Positions 63,308 through 64,000 of a stretch of 64,000 bases of DNA are shown one piece after another. Position 1 is the first letter of the stretch. Each line of letters begins with the position of its first letter. Position numbers and translations under genes: made by a program. The notes under the pieces are model-generated. The model made no database searches, was not told the origin of the DNA, and saw nothing but the letters and a program-made list of their open reading frames with translations. The stretch is taken from positions 186,001-250,000 of the forward strand of contig NZ_JBHZGL010000002.1 of the NCBI RefSeq assembly GCF_051900415.1. The letters run 5' to 3'. This DNA comes from Frateuria_A sp051900415. Lineage in GTDB: Bacteria > Pseudomonadota > Gammaproteobacteria > Xanthomonadales > Rhodanobacteraceae.

Positions 63308-63454
63308 GCCCCCATCCGCCTTCGGCACCTTCCCCCGCGCGCGGGGGAAGGCTCATCTTCGTCCATCCCCGCGAATTTGGGGAAGCGCTCACTGGCTGGC
63401 ATCGATCCTTCCCCCGCGAACGCGGGGGAAGGTGCCCGAAGGGCGGATGGGGGC
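63308..63454. repeat. Family B repeat, copy 5
   Basis: CCCCCATCCGCCTTCGGC, hairpin CTTCCCCCGCGCGCGGGGGAAGG, a degenerate CCCCGCGAATTTGGGGAAGC hairpin, then CTTCCCCCGCGAACGCGGGGGAAGG and GGGCGGATGGGGG. Between the TonB-dependent receptor gene and the ABC operon, both on the minus strand. Confidence 0.82.
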
Positions 63455-63462
63455 GCTTCCGC

Positions 63463-64000
63463 CTAGAACCGAAAATCCAGCCGCGCGTAATAGAACCCGC
63501 CATTCATGCCGAACGGCATGGTTTCCCAGCCATAGGTGAAGCCCAGTTGCGGGAACGGCGCGCCGGTCTGCGGATCCCACTTGTCCGGGTAGGTGTCGAA
63601 CACGTTGTCAGCGCCCACCGTGAACTTGGCCGCGTCGGAAAAGCGGTAGCCCAGCGCCACGTCGGCCAGCCACTTGCCGCCCCAGGTTTGCTTGATGCCG
63701 GGCGTGAAGCCCTGCCCGCTGACCGGACCGAAGTAGTTGCCACGCAACGTGAAGTCCCAGGCGCCGGTGCGGTACACGCCCTGCAGGATGTGGTGCACGC
63801 GCGGCTGGCCTTCCTCGACCAGGGTGACCTGGGTGTCGTCGAACAGCTTCTCCGGCGGCAGGATGGCCGACTGCGACTTGCGCCCGGTCACCTCGGTGCG
63901 GTTGTAGCTGAGCAGCGCGGTGAGGTCGAGGCTGCTGCCGCCGTCGAAGGCATAGCCCTTCTGCGCCACCACGTCGGCACCCTCGGTGCGGGTGTCGATG
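63463..64000 (-). CDS. TonB-dependent receptor, C-terminal part, cut by window edge
   Basis: Outer-membrane beta-barrel receptor for TonB-energised uptake. Only the last ~178 codons are present; the gene continues beyond the right edge. The visible region shows alternating strands (LDLTALLSYNRTEVTG, HHILQGVYRTGAWDFTLRGNYFG, WLADVALGYRFSDAAKFTVGADNVFDTYPDKW) typical of the final strands, with the conserved TVGADNVFDTYPDKW before the end and the C-terminal aromatic signature YYARLDFRF. Substrate class cannot be read from this end. The plug domain and TonB box lie outside the window. Confidence 0.92.
   Translation of the reverse strand, partial: IDTRTEGADVVAQKGYAFDGGSSLDLTALLSYNRTEVTGRKSQSAILPPEKLFDDTQVTLVEEGQPRVHHILQGVYRTGAWDFTLRGNYFGPVSGQGFTPGIKQTWGGKWLADVALGYRFSDAAKFTVGADNVFDTYPDKWDPQTGAPFPQLGFTYGWETMPFGMNGGFYYARLDFRF

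Noticed and set aside
1..64000. tRNA, rRNA, CRISPR arrays, insertion sequences, integrases, toxin-antitoxin pairs
   Set aside because: I looked in all intergenic gaps and found none. The RHH-like gene at 56072 has no adjacent toxin-like gene.

Overview
The window is one contiguous stretch of very GC-rich gammaproteobacterial chromosome. Gene content (htpG, htpX, gluQ, tcdA, slyD, pldA, pncB, yajQ, rlmKL, tesB, bpt, purT), tandem cold-shock genes, TonB-dependent receptor and abundant GTAG-ended palindromic repeats point to the Lysobacterales (Xanthomonadales), most likely Rhodanobacteraceae (Rhodanobacter/Dyella/Luteibacter/Frateuria type). That placement is inferred from gene style; no rRNA or tRNA gene is present to confirm it. 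I see no prophage, insertion sequence, integrase or CRISPR array. Coding density is high and both strands are used.

Layout. 1-4.4 kb: housekeeping (partial htpG, htpX, gluQ, an acetoacetyl-CoA reductase-like SDR, tcdA). 4.5-7.3 kb: the most distinctive locus, a c-type cytochrome-like protein followed by a histidine kinase with a CqsS-like six-helix sensor and an overlapping response regulator whose receiver carries a ~40-residue insertion. 7.4-11 kb: Mpo1-like protein, an OYE-pirin pair, an alpha/beta hydrolase. 11-12 kb: two near-identical cold-shock genes, each with its own terminator and a ~145-155 nt leader. 12-16 kb: lipoprotein, YcaQ/AlkX-type glycosylase, a Met/Asn/Pro-rich EF-hand protein, outer-membrane phospholipase A. 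16-22 kb: slyD, dacB, glutathione peroxidase, pncB, thioredoxin-like protein, two lipoproteins. 22-27 kb: histone H1-like protein, a rhomboid-lipid kinase-phosphoesterase operon, a PhzF-DUF188 pair. 27-33 kb: oxidoreductases, yajQ, DUF1345, OsmC, diguanylate cyclase. 33-44 kb: NERD-helicase, S10 peptidase, Rieske oxygenase, APC permease, acyltransferase, thioesterase, GNAT, chrA, YncE-like propeller. 44-53 kb: rlmKL operon, amidase, tesB operon, bpt, FMN glutamate-synthase-like protein, purT. 53-59 kb: transglutaminase-like protein, an SPFH/micro-membrane protein/RHH-like triplet, DUF423, and a Cu/cytochrome-oxidase assembly group (SCO, PCu(A)C, CtaG). 59-64 kb: GldA-GldF-GldG-like ABC operon and the 3' end of a TonB-dependent receptor gene.

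Intergenic DNA is unusually rich in repeats. Family A (ten loci) has CCTGTAGGAGC ends and a palindromic core, and in four places its TAG is the stop codon of the flanking gene. Family B (five loci) is built from CTTCCCCCG/CGGGGGAAG hairpins with CCCCCATCCGCC arms. Family C (two loci) carries GTGGGCTT/AAGCCCAC hairpins. Family D is a ~370-385 bp element present twice. Several genes have a TAnnnT -10-like hexamer only 6-7 nt before the start codon, suggesting leaderless transcription.

All functional calls come from reading motifs and remembered family features; no database search was run.
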